The position numbers and the translations under genes were made by a program. This document shows, in pieces, positions 1-13,300 of a stretch of 64,000 bases of DNA (position 1 is its first letter; each line of letters begins with the position of its first letter). The stretch is from Tetradesmus obliquus (lineage: Eukaryota; Chlorophyta; Chlorophyceae; Sphaeropleales; Scenedesmaceae). The notes under the pieces are model-generated. The model made no database searches and was not told where the DNA came from. It saw only the letters and a program-made list of their open reading frames with translations. The stretch is from positions 9,322,501 through 9,386,500 of the forward strand of contig CP126191.1 in NCBI GenBank assembly GCA_030272155.1, in the 5' to 3' direction.

Positions 1-1218
1 TGAGCAACAAACACCAGGTGGCAGCACATGCCTAGGCCCAGTTTGCCAGGCACACCATCTTACGCCAATCAACAGGAGAGAACTGCCTCGCCCCCTCAGG
101 CATACACACAGTTCCCAATACTAACGCACGACTAGCATGAGCCCATAACACCGCTGACCATGGTTGGTCCTGCCCCTACCCCCGCAAGCCCCGCATGTAG
201 AAGCACCTGCTACAGCTGCTACTCTGTTTCCTCGCACCTGCTTACTATCACAGTCTTAACACACTTGCTTGCAGGAACATCTGCTGAATGCCCTCACCCA
301 CCAAGGCGTGCTGTCCAATAGCACAGCACCAGCCTGAACTTACTGGTGAGTTGGTGCGCGGCAAAACGAATGCACCATACACCCTCTGCAGCAGTCACCA
401 TGCAGCTGCTGCAGCTAGGAGCTGCAAGGGCTGCACCTAGACAGGCCTGACAACGCCGAAGTACGACAGTGCACAACACACACAGCACATCAACCACGCC
501 TCTCGCTGGTGTTTTGTGTCCTCAAAAGGTTATCGGGCAGCTCCCTATGAGAACATGCAATGAAAGACATGGTTCACACCCACCCACAGGTCCTCGCTCA
601 ATGAAACACCTACACCCACCCTCGCTGGCACAGACGCCTCATAGCATTGCCTCCTGCCACATGCAGGCTTACCCGCTTAGCCAGGCGCAGCGTGTAAGCC
701 ACGCTTGACGATGACACAGCTTTGGTGGCACATACATCACACCTAATAAAGCACACTTACCACCCAGCCAAACCTGCCTCAGGCAGCAACCCACACACCA
801 GGCATGTCCTGGCCAGCGCCACCCGAAGTCCAAGTAGCCCATCCAACACAAAACCTCCACAGGCTTATCCCAGCACACCACAGACCCAGCCACACGCCAG
901 CAAGCCATGCTGAAGCAGATGACTCCGATTGAACTTCTGCTGTCCATGTGTAGCAGTCTGTGATGTGGGCAATTCCCGAGCCCTTGAACCCACCGCTGTC
1001 ACGACTGACCCGTCCACAGCAAGTGGGGAGCCAACTGCTCAAGCAATCAAGCCACTAGGACAGCAGCAGCAGCAGCAGGCGTCACACCCGCAGGCTATAG
1101 CCTCCGCAGGCTATAGCCTCACTGCCCTGTCACCCCTTCAGCCTACACCCTCTTTTGTAGCAATGACCCTGCGCGGACCCCATCACCCCAGCCCTACATA
1201 ATATGCTTCTGCCAAAGA
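1..1218. other. no gene seen; 3' flank of the large Gln/Ser-rich gene
   Basis: Only short, unconvincing reading frames are present on either strand, with no splice-consistent chain. It probably holds the 3' UTR of the minus-strand gene that stops at 1219 plus intergenic DNA. I saw no TTACA (minus-strand TGTAA) here. A 16-bp unit containing the palindrome GGCTATAGCC is repeated twice in tandem at about 1088-1119. Confidence 0.5.
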
Positions 1219-1303
1219 TTACTGCTCCGCCTCTTCCTCCACAACAGAGCACTCCTCCTCATCTGTGCTGAGCTCCGCAATCTGGAACGACGCCACCTGA
1301 TCC

Positions 1304-1334
<31 letters not shown>

Positions 1335-4300
1335 GCAGCGGCGCACCACCCGCGGTGATGCTGCCCTCACGCTGCAGCCTGCACGCCACCCCCAGCTGAC
1401 TGCCCACCCATGCCTCAACATCAGCTGCGCTGCGCCCAGCACACACAGCACCGGCGCTGCTGCTGCTGCCTACCCAGCCAGCGTTGGCTACTGCTGCTGC
1501 TGCTACAGGCCCAGCACAACTCCCAGCAGCAGCAGCAGCAGCAGCAGCAGCCAGAGGGGGCGTCAAAGGGGTAACAGGCTCGCTGCCACCACCCACCTCA
1601 CCCCCACACACCTTGCCACACCAAGCTGCTGACATCTCTGCTGTGACCGTGCCGCTCCTGCTGTGCATGCTGCTGCCGCCGCCACGCACGCTGCCGGCAG
1701 CACTAGCATCACACTCACTCAACAGCTCAGACCGAGCAGAGCCCCTGCGCTGGCCTAACAAACTGCTGCTGCTGCTGCTGCCGTCTGTGGCGTTGCTGCC
1801 AGCAGGCCGATGCAGCACGCCATGCAGCTGCTGCATATCACTCTCTAGCCCAGCCAGGTTGCCCTGCAGCTGCTTCACCAGCACCAGGATGCCAGTTAGG
1901 CCGTCCGCCACAGCACCTGCAGCCACCACACCGTTGCTGCTGCCGGCACGTCCCAGCGCAGGGTCCCTGGCGGCAGCAGCAGCAGTCTCGTAGCCGCTTG
2001 CACTACCAGCCCACATTGCGTCGCACTGGAGTAAGTTGCGGGGCACTGCCGGGCAGCTATGCAGCAGCCGTCCGGGTTCTGCTGTGCTGTCATCATTGTG
2101 ATGTGCCTGCAGGGCTGCCAGGCTAGGGCTAGGGATGCTCAAGATGCCGAGTGAGGTGTCATCATGGAAAGTGACACGAGGCGACGGCTGCTTGGCGCCG
2201 TGGCTGGCACAGCCTGCTGCTGCTGCTGCTGCTGCTGCTGGTGTGCCGGGCGGCGCTGCTGCTGCCCAGGGCAAGTGTGCTTCAACAGCATCACAGACGT
2301 GCTCACTCTGCTGCTGCTGTTGCTGAGCAGCTGTCCCTGACTCAGCAGCAAGGTGATGCAGCAGCCAGCCAGTGCTGTGTCCGTCAGGCGCAGCTGACTT
2401 GACCTGGCTAACACTACTGACATGCAGGAGGTGTGTTGCAACTCCGGCGATAGCCACATCATTGCAGTGGCTGGCATGCAGCAGAGCGCTGCTGGTAGCT
2501 GCAGCAGCGCTGCCGCCGCTATGCCTACCAGCAGCACCAGCAGCTGCTGCACTGCTGCCACGCCTGCCGCCTGCCACAGTGCGTGTGGAGGCTGTATGTG
2601 ATACATGCGCCTCTGCATCAGCACTGCAGGAGCTGCCACGCCTGATCGGGGAGCTGCTGCTGGCCCTGCGCCTCGCCCCTGACATGCCGGCACCGCCTGC
2701 TAAACCTGCTGCTGCTGCTGCTGCTGTACCTGCATTTGAAGCTGCATTAGCTGTAGCAGGCCTGCCAGTGCGTGTGCCAGCCGCGGGGCTCCTGCCTTGT
2801 GCTGCCACCCCAGCAGCAGCAGTTGCCGTGGCTGTACCTGCACCCTTGGGCGCCCTGATAGGCGACAAACTGCTTGCCCTCGGTCGCACCCTGCTGCTGC
2901 TGCTGCCGCAGCCGCCACTGCTGCCGCTGCCGCCTCCGCCACCATCAGCTGAGGACAGTGGGCTGCGGGCACCATCCCGGCTGCTGCGAGCACAGCCGCT
3001 GCCGCTGCTGCTGCTGCTTGCAAAGTTGCTCACCCAGCCCTTGGGTGAAGCCATCTTGCTGCGGCCAATGACAGTAGGGCTCACCCTCCCTGTGCCACCT
3101 GCTGCTACTGCTGCTGCCGCTGCAGCAGTGCCTGCCTTGCTGCTGCTGCTGGGTGTAGTGCTGCTAGCGGCTGCACCATTTACACTGCGGTGCGGGGAAG
3201 CCGTAGTGTTGATTGCTGCTGCTTTTGTAGGAGAGCCTGCATTGAGCCTGCTACCCCGCTGCTGCTGCTGTGGCTCTAGCAGCACAGCAGCAGCAGCAGC
3301 AGCAGTGCTGGTCCTGGGCAGTGTCAGTGTCACTGGGTCACTGTGCTGCTCTACTGCAGCTCCAGCAACTGCCCTGGGGTCATGCTGCTCAGCCTGGGTG
3401 CTGCCACCTGCCTCGCTGCTGCCACCCCTGCTGCTGCTGGGGCTGATCAGCAGCTGCTTGCCTGGGCCAAAGCGCCTCGCCAGCGGTACATCAGTCATCG
3501 CTGCTGCTGACAGGTCAGCAGAGCAAGCAGGCATGGGTGACGGGCTGAGGCTGCGCCGCCCGCTGCTGCTGCTGCTGTTGCGTGCAGCCACAGCAGCACC
3601 AGCCAAGCTTGCTGCTGCCTTGCTGCTGCTGGCTGGCAGCGTAGCTGTGTTGCTGCGTGCAGCAGTAATGCGCCCGCCGTTGCTGCTGCTGCAGACCACA
3701 CCAGCGCGCTTTGCAGCAGCCTTGGTGCTTGACCCAGCGCCGTAAGTGCTGCTGCATCTCAGCTGCCCAGGTGCTGCTGCTGCTGCTGCTGCTGCAGGCG
3801 GGGCCTTGCTAGGGCTGCTGTTCCACTGCTGCTGCTTCTTGGGGCTCCCCAGCTGCCTCGCTGCACTGGGCTTGTCCCTGCACTTTGCTGCTGCTGCTGC
3901 TGCTGCTGCTGACAGACCGACAGGACTGCTGGCTCTGCCGTTCGCACTGGCACTGTTTGTCAGTCCTTTGCTGTCTCGAGGTGAACTTGGAGCAGAGCCT
4001 GCCGGACGCCACTCTGGTGTTGATGGCCTGCTGCTGCTGCTGCTGCCATTGCCGCTAGTGCCTTGTGCTGCGCTGGCTGCTGCTGCTGCTGCAGCACGTG
4101 CCTTGTCCATGCCTGGCAATGTGGGTGGCTTGTGCCTGTACATGCAAGGTGCAGGGTTCGCATCCCGGCTGTTGCACCCTGCGTGTTCTGCAGCCACATG
4201 CTCGTATGCGATGTCAGCATGGACGCCAGCAAGATCATCTTCTGCCGGCACTTCAAGCGATAATGCGGCTGCGCTGGCAGCAGCATGCATATGCCCAGGT

Positions 4301-7300
4301 GCTGCAGCACCAAGCAGTGTGTCTGCTAGGGCGCTGCTGCGGTGTTGCTGCACTGCCGAAACAGCGCCACACTCCCCAGGCTGCTCCTGCTGCTGCTGCT
4401 GCCGCTGCTGCTGCTGTTCGTTAGCTGAAGTATCACCTTGGGTGCTGCAGCTGCACAGCTGTGCCGTTTTGTGTACTGCCTGCTGGCCTACTGTATGTTT
4501 GCTCACGCCAGCCGCAGCCGCAGCAGCCACAGCAGCAGCTGCTGCTTTTGAGCTAGCAGCAGCTGCATACACGGCCTGAGGTGCCCTCGCAGCGACGCTA
4601 CTGCTGCTGCCTGGGCAGCAGCAGCCAGGCACTGGCACTGACACAGCCCGCTGCGGCAAGATGCTCTGATGCCCTGCCGCCAGGCCTGAGCCACTCGCCC
4701 TGCAGTGCGCTGCATCTGCAGCACCCGCACTTGCAGCCGCCTCTGCTGCTTGCACCACTGCTGCTGCCGCTTCATCCAGTGCCTCCTGCCAGCTGCTGGC
4801 AGCTGCTGGCGATGCTGCCAGGCAAGCCGACCCGCTGCGTGCCCTGATGGGGCTTCCGATAGCAGTGATGCTATATGCTGAGGAGCTGCGTGAGGACCAC
4901 CTGGCAGTACCAGCCTCGCCGCACACGCCGTTTGGGTTGCATGCCGGGCAGTAATGCACGCGTGTGGAGAGGCGCCATGGCCCGGGAGGGCTAGCGGCAG
5001 CGGCTGCAGCAGCAGCAGCAGCGGCGGCAGCGGCTGCCGCACTATAGCTTGTGCTGCTGCTGGGACTGCCGTTGGCGCGTAAGCAGGGCTTGGTGCTGCT
5101 AGGGTTGGTGTGACGTGCGTTGCTTGCACTGCTGGTCTTGCGCCTGCTGCTTCCTGCTGCTTCTGCCGCTGCTGGGGAGCCGTCAGGTGATGTGGTGCTG
5201 CCAGCTGCATTGACAGGTGTAGCCGACCCAGCAGCTGCTGGTTGTGCTTGAACACCTTCCAGCTCTGTGTGTTCTCTGGGTGCTGCCGCTACACCTGCTG
5301 CTGCTGCTGCATCACATGCAGATGCAGCTGCACCAGCGCTGCTGTCAGGCCATACAATGGTTGTGACATGCTGGTAGACCTGGCCACATGCTTGAGCATC
5401 ACTGACTGCATCTTCTGCATTACAGTGTGCTGCTGCCGCTGACAGCTGCTGCTGCTGCTGCTGCATTCTGTCAGCCTCACCACCAGCCAGCGTGCTGTGC
5501 GTGCTGTCCACAACAATGGTGATGCAGTCACTAGCACCAGAGCTGCTGCTGCTACTGCGCCTTGCACACAGCTCGTTGGTGTAGCTCGTGTAAGGACCAG
5601 ACAATAGCACGCTGCTGCTCTCCTTCCGTGCCTGCATGCCAGGTGACACCAGCCTGCTCTCATCGCCTGCACTCTGCGCTTTACGCGAGCAGCTGACAGT
5701 GGTCCATGTGGCGCTGCTGCTGCTGCTGCTGCTGCTGTCATGGCGTGCCGGGGTTTGCCCCGCACCTTCCTGCAGCAGTGGCTGCTGCTGCTGCCGCAGC
5801 TGCTGCTGGCGCTGCCACTGCATGCGGAGCGTCTCCCACTGCTCCTCCTCACCATGCCAGGCCAGCCATGGCGGCAGCACAGCAGCCGGTTCAGGCTGCT
5901 GCTGCTGCTGCTGCTGCAGGCCACCTGAGAGGTCCACAGAAGAGTTCAGTGCTGCAACTCCTGCCAGCCCTGGCGCTTGCTGTTGCTGCTGCTGCTGTTG
6001 GTGTGGCAGACCAGCCAGGTCTACAGAGCACCTCAGCACAGGCTCGTACGCTCGCTCTGGCTGCGGCAGCGGCTGCCGCAGAAGTAACGGCAACTCTTCT
6101 GCCTCATGCTGCTGGTGCTGCTGCTGCTGCTGGTGGTGTTGACCTGGCTCTGGCATCTCATGATGCTGCCAGCCTGCATCTTCGCTGTCATCATCCAGCA
6201 GGTGCACCAGCCTCACACCAGCCGGCACAGATGCTGCTGCTGCTGCTGGCGCATCGTGGCCACTGCTGCTACCATGCCTGCCTAAGCTGCCGCTGCTGCT
6301 GCCGCCTCGTAGCTTGATGCTGCTGTTGCCGGCACTCAGCTTGCAGGAACCTATGCCAGATCTGCCACCCAAGCTACTGCCATGCACCCTGCTGTAGCCG
6401 CGTGGCGTGGTCCATGTGCCGACCAGCCCCTGCTGCTGCATTAGCATCTGCTTGGTGAACGCCCTGTTGCTGTATACATTAGAGTCCGCGCACTGCAGCA
6501 GCAGGCTTTCAATGCTGATGCCTGCCGCAAGTGCCGCTGAAACCTGCTGCAGGAGCCTTGCCTTCTTGGCAGCACTCAGCACGTCCCCGCTGCCACCGCC
6601 CAAGCTACCACCGCCGATGCTGCTGGCACTGCTGGTCCTGCCACTCCTGCGCAATTCCAGCCTGCTGCTGCTGCTGCTGCTGCTGCCAAGCAGGCCGGCT
6701 GCAGCGGCGCTGTGGCTGCTGCCTGTTAGCTGCTCGGGTGAACTCCCGACAGCAGCATCAGTTGCACTGCTGTGGCCCCGTCGTCTCACTACAGCGCCTG
6801 CTTCGCTGCTGTTGCGGCTACCGCTGCTGCCCCCATCACCCAAAGCAGCTGCTGCACTGTACCCCCGGCGGTGTCCTGCCGCACCTTGTGCCAGCCCACC
6901 ACCTGCGCTGCTGCTCCTGCTGCTACCTGCAGCAACCAGAGCACGGCCTTGCTGCTGCTCTTGCCGTGCTGCTAGCGCCATAACTGAAGCTTCTGCCAGC
7001 TGGCTAAGCAACCGGTCTGTCAGGTGCAGCTTACCGCTGCTGCTGCTGGTGTTGCCAGTCAGAGGCTTGCCTGCAATGCTGCTGCTGCTGGCACCATCCT
7101 CTAAGAGGCTCGGCAGCTGCCCACTGTGGTGTGTACTCCTGCGCCGCATGCTGACAGGGCTGCCGACGCTGCGCCTGGCACTGCTGCAGGCATCACCCAG
7201 CAACTGCCCGCCTGAGGCTTCACCTGCTGCCTCAACAATTGCACTGCGCCTGAATGAGTTTGAAGCTGACTCGGGCAGCTCACGCGCAGGCAGCAGCTGC

Positions 7301-9264
7301 TCCTCAAGTTGCAGCACAACATCTGCATAGGCACAGGTGCCACTGCCAGGCAGCTCATCATCGTCTGAGGGCAACAGCAGCGTCCTGCTGACATTGCTGT
7401 GCTCTGCTGTTGCTGCTGCTGCATGAGCCAGCATTTCCTGCAAGCCGCAGCTTGCAGGACAGCAGGCAGGGTCCTCTTCTGAGCTCAGTCGCCGCACAGA
7501 CCTGCTGCTGTGCAGCGCTGCTGCGCTGCTCTCGTCCAGCAGCTGCTGCAGGCGGGAAGCTGTCAGCATGCGCTCCCACACGCAGCGCTCGCTGCGGTTT
7601 GCAGGAAGCACTGCCTCTGCTGCTGCTGCTGCAGCAGCTGGCTGTCCGTCATTTGCACTTGCGTCACTGCTGCAGCTGCACCGCCTGCTGCTGCACACCT
7701 CAGTGTGCCCCAGTCTGCTGTGCCGGTGGTTGCAGCTGCTGCTGGAGTGCTCTGCAGCAACGCCACCAACTGCTGCTAGCTCCTGCTCTAGCGCCGCTAT
7801 GGCAGCTTCTGTTGCGTCTGCTGTAGTGTCTGCTGCTGTCAGTGCTCCTGAGTCTGGTTCTATGTTGTTGGTTATGGCTGCTGGGCTTGCACAAGCTGCT
7901 GCCTGCTGCTGCGGCGCCTCTGCAGCGGGTGAGGGCGCTTCTGAATCAACCTCGGCTGTTGATCCTGTAGCAGATACTATTGCTACTGCTGCTACTGCTG
8001 GTGATGTTGGTGGCTGTGCTTCATCATCCCGGCTGTTTCTTTCAAACAATTGTGTGAGCTCAGCCACTGAGTGCGCAGCTGCTAGCTTAAGGGAGCCTGC
8101 TATTGGCTTCGCCTCTGCACCCTCATCAGCTTTTGTGTGCTGCCCTATCTGCTGGTGTGCTGCCATAGTGCCTGCTATGCTTGCCAGCTGGAGTGTTGAC
8201 ACTGTACATGTCCGTATGTCAGCTCTGCCTGCCACTGCTGCTGCATTTACTGCTGCCCGTCCTGTCTGCAAGGTTGCAGCATCGTGCGACTGTTGCTGCG
8301 CTGCATCCGCTGCACTGAGGAGCCCACTGCTACTCCCCTGAGTGGCTTCCTGCAGGCCCGATCCTTGCTGGATTAGGCTGCTGCTGACGTCCTCACAGCA
8401 CTGACTGCTGTTGTTGCAGGCCAGAACCTGTTGATCAAACACAGCAAAGCATCAATAGTCCGAGATGCACCAGTAAACAAGTTCTGCTGTTGTGGCACAT
8501 CCCTGCAGCAGTGCCACTGCTGTGCACACCAGCAGGCTGGTTAAATACAGGTTTGATCAGATGAATAGCTTTCCTGCAAGCTGTGGTGCAGGCACAAGGT
8601 CCAGTGAGCAGCGGCACTCACCTCATCGCCTAGCAGCTGCTGCTCTTGTGTGAAGGCTGAAGCAGCTGATGCAGTGGCACCTTCTGCTGCTGCCTCATCG
8701 GGGCAGCGTGCTGCGCTGCTGAGCTGCATCTGGCATGCGTCAGTGGCTGGAGATATACTTGCAGGAGCAACAGCTGCTGCAGCTGGTGCTGATGCCAGCA
8801 GCAACCGCACCCATGGTTGGCCACCCTGCTCCTCAACAACCTGCAAGTAATCACACATGATACTGAATGTGTTTGTTGTACAAGGGGGAACTCAGCAACT
8901 TCAACTGCAGTACAGCATGTAGCTCTGCTGCCGCCGCTATCTGCACAGCAGCTGCTGCCCTTGGTCCTGGCATTACGCTGGCACGCCGTTGAGGTTGTGT
9001 GCCAGGCCTCACCAGCTTGACTTGTATGTTGCTGCTGCATCCGGCGTCACATGCTTTGCCTCCTTTCTTTTCGCTCTTGGTGAATGTGATGCTGGCTGTG
9101 CAGTGGCCATCATTGTCAAGAGGCACAGCATCTGCCTGCTGCACTGCAGAGTCTGACTGCTGCTGCTCTGATGGCTGACCATCGAATTTCCCTGTGGAGC
9201 TGTCGTGGTTGGATAGCGTTCTGCCAGGTCTAATGCAGCAGAGAGTCTGCATGGTGCTGCTCAT
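1219..9264 (-). CDS. very large low-complexity Gln/Ser/Ala-rich protein, function unknown
   Basis: I read three exons on the minus strand: 9264-9013, 8840-8622 and 8427-1219, all joined in phase 0 with GTGAGG/GTGAGT donors and CAG acceptors, giving about 2559 aa. The start is the first ATG after an in-frame TGA lying upstream. The last exon is a single open frame of about 7.2 kb. The protein is dominated by homopolymer runs of Gln, Ser, Ala and some Gly, mostly from CAG/AGC/GCA triplets. Non-repetitive islands include a Cys cluster (CPACNPNGVC), several S-P-I-R and S-P motifs that could be phosphorylated, and short helical stretches such as LVKQLQGNLAGLESDMQQLH near the C-terminus. I see no signal peptide, membrane segment or known domain. 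A regulatory or scaffolding protein is possible, but that is a guess. Introns hidden inside the long open frame cannot be excluded. Confidence 0.78.
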
Positions 9265-10343
9265 GCCACTGTACCATGACCAAGCTGGCACAGCTCCCAG
9301 CCTGTTTTCGCTACACTTGTGATGGCAATTTGCGGTTCACAGCTGCCATGAAACTAGACTCAAACATTTTCCAACTGTTGATGGCAGGGCCAGGAGCTGC
9401 CAGCGACTGTTTAAACTGGCAGGACGAGTTGAAGTGCTGACCAAGACTCCACAAGCAGTGCTAGCAAAAACGATTAAACCATGTATTGGGGCAATAAAAC
9501 ACTCGTACTGCGTCTGCACAGTGCCGGGTGCAAAAACGCAGGCCCGGTACAGCGACGAACGAGAGCAATACTCAACTCTGATCTCGTCGGCTGCAGCTCA
9601 TAACGCGCCATTAAAGCCACCATGCCTGGAACTATTACTGAGACGGGCGTGACAGGTGGGTCGAGCGATCGCTATCTGCGCAGGGCTAAGCCCGGCTTGC
9701 CAGACTGTAGCTCATGACTGATAACAGTTGCAGATGTGCCAGCAGTGCATACCAGCACTGCAACGGAGTGTCGTTGCTTATCATGTATGTGACTTCCTTC
9801 AGACTAACTGCATTATCTTTAAACGAATGGGGAGCTGCAGCTGCTGTACACCAAGGCTGCTTGATGCAGCATGGACTGCCTACACTCCACTCAAATCAGC
9901 TGCAGCATGCTTGCATCAGTACACAGCCACACAGCTGAACTGGCGCACATGTATGCCAAGCAGCAACTAAGGAGTCCACTTGAACTAAATGCCAGAACAC
10001 AAAATGATCACGCAAGATGAGCATAGTGAAAGATGCACAGGCTGCCGGCCTGGCCACCTATCCTGGGCACAAACAAGCAAAACCGCATGTTGAAGATCAG
10101 TATGTTGTGCTCTGCACACATGTTGCCTGACATCACCATGACCAACATGTTGCCAGTAAAGCCCTGGCAGCAATATCATTGGCCACTAATACGGGGAGAA
10201 TGACACACATCCCGTGTGGTGTTCACTTCCCCCTCCACCCCAACCCCCACCCACCCTCACCAATGCCTTCCCCTTGAAATGGTCCCTCTTCTACACAGGT
10301 GCAGTCATACACAGTGCTCGCATCCAGTTCAAGCACCAAACCA
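9265..10343. other. no gene seen; intergenic between two minus-strand genes
   Basis: This stretch should hold the 5' region of the large Gln/Ser-rich gene and the 3' UTR of the coiled-coil gene. Only short chance frames occur. A C-rich run of about 30 bases lies near 10230-10262. No TTACA polyadenylation motif was noticed. Confidence 0.5.
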
Positions 10344-13300
10344 TCACATGGTGTCCTCCCCAGCTCCCCTGCTGCCTCGTGGCATTGGAGTAAAGAACGG
10401 CGTGCCTGCACTGTCTGCAGCACCAGCAGTGCCCCTGCTGCTGCCACCCTTGCGAGCATTGCCGGACTGCGGCGTGGCCCAGGCATCTCTCTCAGCTGCC
10501 GCTGCCGCCGCTGCTGCTGTAACCCGCTGCTGCAGGGCTGCCTGTGGTGATGTACTGAACCCGAAGCCTAGTGGTGTGGACATCGCTGCTGCCGCACCAC
10601 CACCAGCACCGCCATCCACCCTGCGCTGTACGCGCAGCAAGCTGCTGCTGCTGCTGCTGAAGCCGGCCGCCGGCACAGAGCTGGTGCTGCTGGGTGTAGC
10701 TGCTGCTGCGCCTCCGTTGAGGGTGCCTTCTGAGGTGAGGCTTGCCACAGATGCCGAGGTTGCCTCCAGCTGCAGCCCTCCAGAGGCGCTCAGGTTGGTC
10801 CGCACAGCCTGCTCGGCACGGTCCTGCAAGCGTCAGCGTGGCTGGCGTAACGACTGCAGTTGACTGACGCATGCATGCAGCAGCTGCTTGACCACCAGTG
10901 CACACCCAGAGGCTGCCACCTGATGACATACAGTCCTGGCGCATTATGCAGCACAAGGTGCAGATGCAGCTGGGCAATCCTAGCCTGCACCCCCTGCTGA
11001 TGTTGGTCACCCTGCAGATTATGCTGCCCCTACCACTGCAAACAAGCAGAGCTATGAATCACCCACCAAGACAGCACGTGCACTCACCCGCTGCTGCTCC
11101 ACATACTTCAAGCTCTTTTCCAGCTTCTCAATCTGCCCCTGGATCTTAGCCCGCTTTTCAGCGTTCATCTTCTTTGTCTTGGCGCTGATCTGCTCCTTCA
11201 GCGTCTCAAGCTTGGCCTTGATCACATCCAGGCCTGCACCAGCTGCTTGGCTGCTGCCACCTGGCGTGAAGCTGAGCCCCTGGGCAGCCGCAGCACCAGC
11301 AGCAGCCATTGCAGACGCCACACTGGGAGTCAGCACGCTGGGGCTGACTGCCAGCTGCGCTGCCAGCTCCTGCGCTGCCTTGTACGGCGTGGCAGACTGG
11401 CCCAGCAGCGCCTGGGAGAGCTCTGCGTGCGCTGGCGTGCGCAGGGAGGATGCGCTTGCATGCTGCTGCTGGCCAGCAGGGCCGGGTGCCGTGGTAGCAA
11501 TGTGCGTAGCAGACAGCCTAGGTGCTGGCTGGCTGGCGGTTGCGCCGCTGCTGTCCCTGGCAGCTGCAGCGTGCTGTGCAGAGCTGGGGGTGACGGGGTT
11601 TGCTGTGCTGCCTGGTCCATGCACATAGGTGAACGCCGCATTGCCCTCGTCCTGCATGCAGCATCACATGCAGCGTCCACAGCGTGTCAGTGAGCATAGC
11701 ATGCTGAACATGATTCTGTTCTTACAAGCCTTGAATTGCATGCTGCTGCTACGCCATGAACACCACAGCAGCCATCACAGCTGTCTGCCCAGACAGTCTA
11801 GTAGTGCCTGTGCCCTCACCTGCAGCCGCTGGATCTGCTGCTTGACGTGCTGCAGCTCCACCACCTGCTGCTGCAGCTCAGCAGCAGCCTTCTTCAGCTC
11901 CGGCAGCCGCGACACCTCCTGCGCGATCTGTGCGTTCTGTGCCCGCAGCTGACGCGCCTTGTCTGCCAGCTGTGCCAGTTTGCGGTGCTCCAGCTCGAGC
12001 TCGTCCAGCATGTCCACGGCAGCCTGGGTTACGCCAACAGAGCAGATCCAGTGCAAAACATTATAGTCAGAACAACACTACAGCTTGTGCAAGGAGCTGG
12101 GGAGGTAAAGTATTGTTCATCTTGTGCCAGAGTGACTGCTGCCTCATGCGAGCAGCTGTATCAGAAAAGCACTGGACCAGCTGGATGCTACAGGCGCACA
12201 TGTGACGTAGCAGTCAAAAGGCCCCTTTCACAATCAGCTGGACTCAGCACAGGTCGCCGCAACCACAGCAACAGCTCGCACCTGCATCCGTGGAATCTCC
12301 TCCTGCAGTCGCTGCGCATGCTGCGCACGCCCCGCAAGCGCGTCATACTCCCGCTGCAGCATGGACACCTCCGCAGTGATGGCGGCCTGCATCTGCAGCG
12401 CCTGCTGCAGCTCTCGCCTGCTGTCTTCCAGGCGAGCAATCTCCGCCCGGTAGTCCAGCAGCCGCTCCTCAACACCCTGCAGCTCTGACAGCTGCTTCGA
12501 GGCCTCTGCCAGCTGCTGCCGCAGCGGTGACATGTCACGCACACGCTGGCGCAGCCGCTCCAGCTGCTGCTGCAGCTGCTCAGCCTCTTCCACGCTGGCC
12601 AGCAGGCTGCTGCGCTCCGCCTGCAGCTTGCTCAGCTCCTCAGCCTGCCAAGCATGGGGTGTGTGTGGCGTAGGGGGGGGGGGGGGCAGCAGCAGAGTCA
12701 GCACTGCTTAAGCCATTCATCTGCAGCTCCATGCTGCTGAAGCCAACATGGAAGCAGCATGCCATTGAAACTGGTCACAAGCACCAATACACATGACATA
12801 GAGCTTGCCGGCTACCCGCATGCAACACATGCAAGTCAGCTTATCTAGGCACACACACATCGCTCAACACGCACCTTGGCCTGCAGCTGGCGCGACTGCT
12901 CCAGCGATGCCTTGTGTGCTGCCTGCAGCTGCTGCAGCTCTTCCTGCAAGGCAGGCAGGTCTGCAACCACCTCCCGCATGCGGCTGACCTTCACGCGCAG
13001 CTCAGCGGTCTCCACCAGGTCTTCCTGCAGCTGCTGCTGCTGCTCCCGCAGCGCATGCAGGTCACTGGCCTGTGGGTTGTCATGCAGCAGCGGCAGCGGT
13101 GAATTGTCAGCAGACGTGGCAAGAATTGACGCGGAGTAATGCAAGACATGCACGTTGGCGTGTGGGCTGCGGCTACATCAGCTCAACCAGATCTATTAGA
13201 CGAGCCGCAAACTCTCCCTGCATCGTGCAGCTGCTGGAGCGAAGTAGCAGTTGTATGCTGCACTGCTGTCAACCAGTGCATGCGCCACACCAAAGGCAGC

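Noticed and set aside
2372-3745. Long plus-strand open frame (457 codons), one of several antisense to the large Gln/Ser-rich gene
   Set aside because: It is Leu/Ala/Pro/Cys-rich because CAG triplets read as CTG on the other strand; the minus-strand frame is far longer and splices to convincing 5' exons.
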